DNA from: JBICHN01 sp043101845 | Lineage (GTDB): Bacteria; Planctomycetota; Phycisphaerae; Phycisphaerales; UBA5793 | Direction: 5' to 3' | Assembly: GCA_043101845.1 (NCBI GenBank) | Contig: JBICHN010000004.1 | Span: 1 to 64,000 of the forward strand | DNA: 64,000 bases | Shown here: one piece after another, positions 62,476 through 64,000 of the stretch | Numbering within the stretch: position 1 is the first letter of the stretch | Layout of the letters: each line of letters opens with the position of its first letter | The notes under the pieces: generated by a model | What the model was told of the DNA's origin: nothing | The model's input: only the letters and a program-made list of their open reading frames with translations | Database searches by the model: none | Translations under genes and position numbers: made by a program

Positions 62476-63998
62476 CGACCGGCACGACCGCGCCCACGAT
62501 TCGCACGACGAGCCCGGCGCTCGCCCGCGCCCGCCGCGCGATGCTGCACATTCGTCCCGAGACACCTGACGAGCTCGACGGATTCTGTCGCCTCGCCCTC
62601 GGCTATGTCGTGCCGCGCCGGCCGCGCACACCCGGCATGTCGGCGCCGTTCGACTACCTCGCCCATGCGTTCTTCGAGTCGACCGACGGGCCGCGCGACT
62701 GCATCGTGTGGGCGAATCGCGGCGGCGGAAAGACGCAACTCGGCGCCGTCGCGACACTCCTCGACCTCATCTTCAAACCCGGCATCGAAATCCGCATCCT
62801 CGGCGGATCGCTCGAACAGTCCGACAAGATGCACACCTACCTCCGCGAGCTCCTTGAGCGACGCGAACTGCGCAACCTCGTCGACGGACGCGTGACCGAC
62901 CGCGGCGCGCGACTCGTCAATCGCTCGGCGGTCGAAGTCCTCGCCCAGTCCGAACGCTCGGTGCGCGGCGTGCGGGTGCAGAAACTCCGCTGCGACGAGG
63001 TCGAACTCTTCGAGCCCGGCGTCTGGGACGCCGCCCAGTTCGTCACCCGTTCGAAACAGTGCGGCGAAGTCTTCGTCCGCGGCGCCGTCGAAGCGTTGAG
63101 CACGATGCACCGCCCCTTCGGGCTCATGCGCCGCCTCGTCGACGACCCGGACGGCGCAGGCCGCCGCGCCCTCTTCCGCTGGGGCGTCCTTGAGACCCTC
63201 GAGCGCTGTCCGAAGTCGCGCCTCTGCGGCGAGTGCCCGCTCGAAGTTGAATGCGACGGTCGCGCGAAGCGCGGCCGCGGATTCTTCCACATCGACGACG
63301 CGATCCAGCAGCGCCGCCGCGCCTCGACGCCGGCGTGGCGCTCCGAAATGCTCTGCGAAACGCCCACGCGAAGCGACTGCGTCTATCCCGAATTCGACGA
63401 GGCGGTCCATGTCCGCCCGTTCCGCGCGAACGAACGCTCGCCCGCGCGAATCCGCTGGCTCGGCGGCATGGACTTCGGCTTTCGGGCGCCGACCGTGTTT
63501 CTCTGGGCAGCGTACGACGAGGTCGCGGACACGCTGCACATCGTCGACGAATATGTCGAGACCGAACGCACGATCGACACGCACCTCGAGCACATCGCGC
63601 GGCGCGGCCGGCCGCGGCCCGAATGGCTCGGCGTCGATCCGGCCGGGCGCCAGCGCAGCGACCAGACCGGCGTGTCGACGATCTCGCGCCTCTGCGACGC
63701 CGGTCATGTCGTCCGCGCGCGCCGGATGGACCTCTTCACGAGCATCGACCTCGTCCGCGCCCGCCTCCGCGCCGCGGACGGCGCCGTGCGCCTCTTCATC
63801 GACCCCCGTTGCCGCGCCCTCATCGAAGCGCTCACCGAGTACCACTTCGCCGTCGACGACGAACGATCGGAGACGCCCGTCAAGGACGGCCCGGACCACG
63901 CCTGCGACGCGCTCCGCTACCTCATCACCAACCTCGACGGCCGCCGCCGGGGCGCGACACGCTTCCGGTCGTACATCGCGACGAAAGGAAGCCGGTGA
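62472..63998 (+). CDS. Phage-type terminase large subunit
   Basis: A 508-residue packaging motor. The ATPase domain has Walker A in WANRGGGKTQLG near residue 82 and Walker B in KLRCDEVELFE near 175. The RNase H-like nuclease domain has its Asp residues in GGMDFGFRAP, GVDPAGRQRSDQTG and GPDHACDALRYL. Unusually, a Cys cluster CPKSRLCGECPLEVEC (near 247-262) lies between the domains and could bind zinc or an iron-sulfur cluster. The gene is complete, and portal or capsid genes would be expected just beyond the window. Confidence 0.88.
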   Translation: MTTGTTAPTIRTTSPALARARRAMLHIRPETPDELDGFCRLALGYVVPRRPRTPGMSAPFDYLAHAFFESTDGPRDCIVWANRGGGKTQLGAVATLLDLIFKPGIEIRILGGSLEQSDKMHTYLRELLERRELRNLVDGRVTDRGARLVNRSAVEVLAQSERSVRGVRVQKLRCDEVELFEPGVWDAAQFVTRSKQCGEVFVRGAVEALSTMHRPFGLMRRLVDDPDGAGRRALFRWGVLETLERCPKSRLCGECPLEVECDGRAKRGRGFFHIDDAIQQRRRASTPAWRSEMLCETPTRSDCVYPEFDEAVHVRPFRANERSPARIRWLGGMDFGFRAPTVFLWAAYDEVADTLHIVDEYVETERTIDTHLEHIARRGRPRPEWLGVDPAGRQRSDQTGVSTISRLCDAGHVVRARRMDLFTSIDLVRARLRAADGAVRLFIDPRCRALIEALTEYHFAVDDERSETPVKDGPDHACDALRYLITNLDGRRRGATRFRSYIATKGSR

Positions 63999-64000
63999 AC

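Noticed and set aside
62160..63899. 579-codon minus-strand open frame
   Set aside because: Antisense to the terminase, which has intact motifs; the product shows shadow composition.

Overview
The window is GC-rich bacterial DNA with about 53 convincing protein genes, one decayed gene fragment, no rRNA or tRNA, and an unusually large amount of structured intergenic repeat. The best guess for the source is a planctomycete of the Phycisphaerae type. The grounds are repeated zinc-ribbon membrane proteins, three exported proteins that share a C-terminal module ending in a TSN-type motif, many lineage-specific membrane proteins, and short-leader promoters. This assignment is inference from gene style, not from a marker gene comparison.

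Layout. 0.5-7 kb: DUF1569 protein, a 46-residue Lys/Pro peptide, an exported HAF-repeat protein, a membrane pyrophosphatase (hppA) and bS21 (rpsU). 7.2-13.4 kb: a recombining array of exported beta-propeller paralogues and a NYN nuclease gene, containing a fragment and a NYN/propeller chimera. 14-17.4 kb: a ketosynthase pair, one member without catalytic residues, plus an anchored partner. 18-22.6 kb: alcohol dehydrogenase-like protein, HEAT lipoprotein, M16-like protein, zinc-ribbon membrane protein. 22.7-27.6 kb: trehalose operon (otsA, otsB-GH15 fusion, otsB). 27.7-43 kb: mostly housekeeping and membrane genes (HD-domain protein, methyltransferase, corA, nuoI, crcB, hslV, BFD-type ferredoxin). 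43.2-45.6 kb: a phage-like switch with an S24 repressor, a palindromic operator and a divergent HTH protein plus ABC-type ATPase. 46.8-60 kb: zinc-ribbon membrane paralogues, a polyferredoxin, exported proteins, a haloalkane dehalogenase-like enzyme and recA. 60.2-64 kb: a four-gene overlapping operon of GNAT acyltransferase, ParB-like protein, small terminase-like protein and large terminase.

Dispersed repeats. Eight intergenic modules recur and are named here R1-R8. R1: about 65 bp hairpin beginning AAGCCGGACT and closing GGTCCGGTTC. R2: about 40 bp purine tract built from GAGACGGA, often starting at a stop codon. R3: hairpin with GGGGC/GCCCC. R4: about 145 bp cruciform with ends TAGAGCCGCG/CGCGGCTCTA. 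R5: hairpin CCGGAGAT/ATCTCCGG. R6: hairpin GAACAGGC/GCCTGTTC. R7: 91 bp four-arm structure with covariation. R8: CCACAGAG-type tract. R4, R7 and R3 keep a fixed order, so they look like parts of one larger element. This repeat system and the GNAT/ParB/terminase module are the two most interesting parts of the window.

Most genes lack strong Shine-Dalgarno sites or have them only sometimes. A TACACT-like box 6-13 bp before several start codons points to short-leader or leaderless transcripts.
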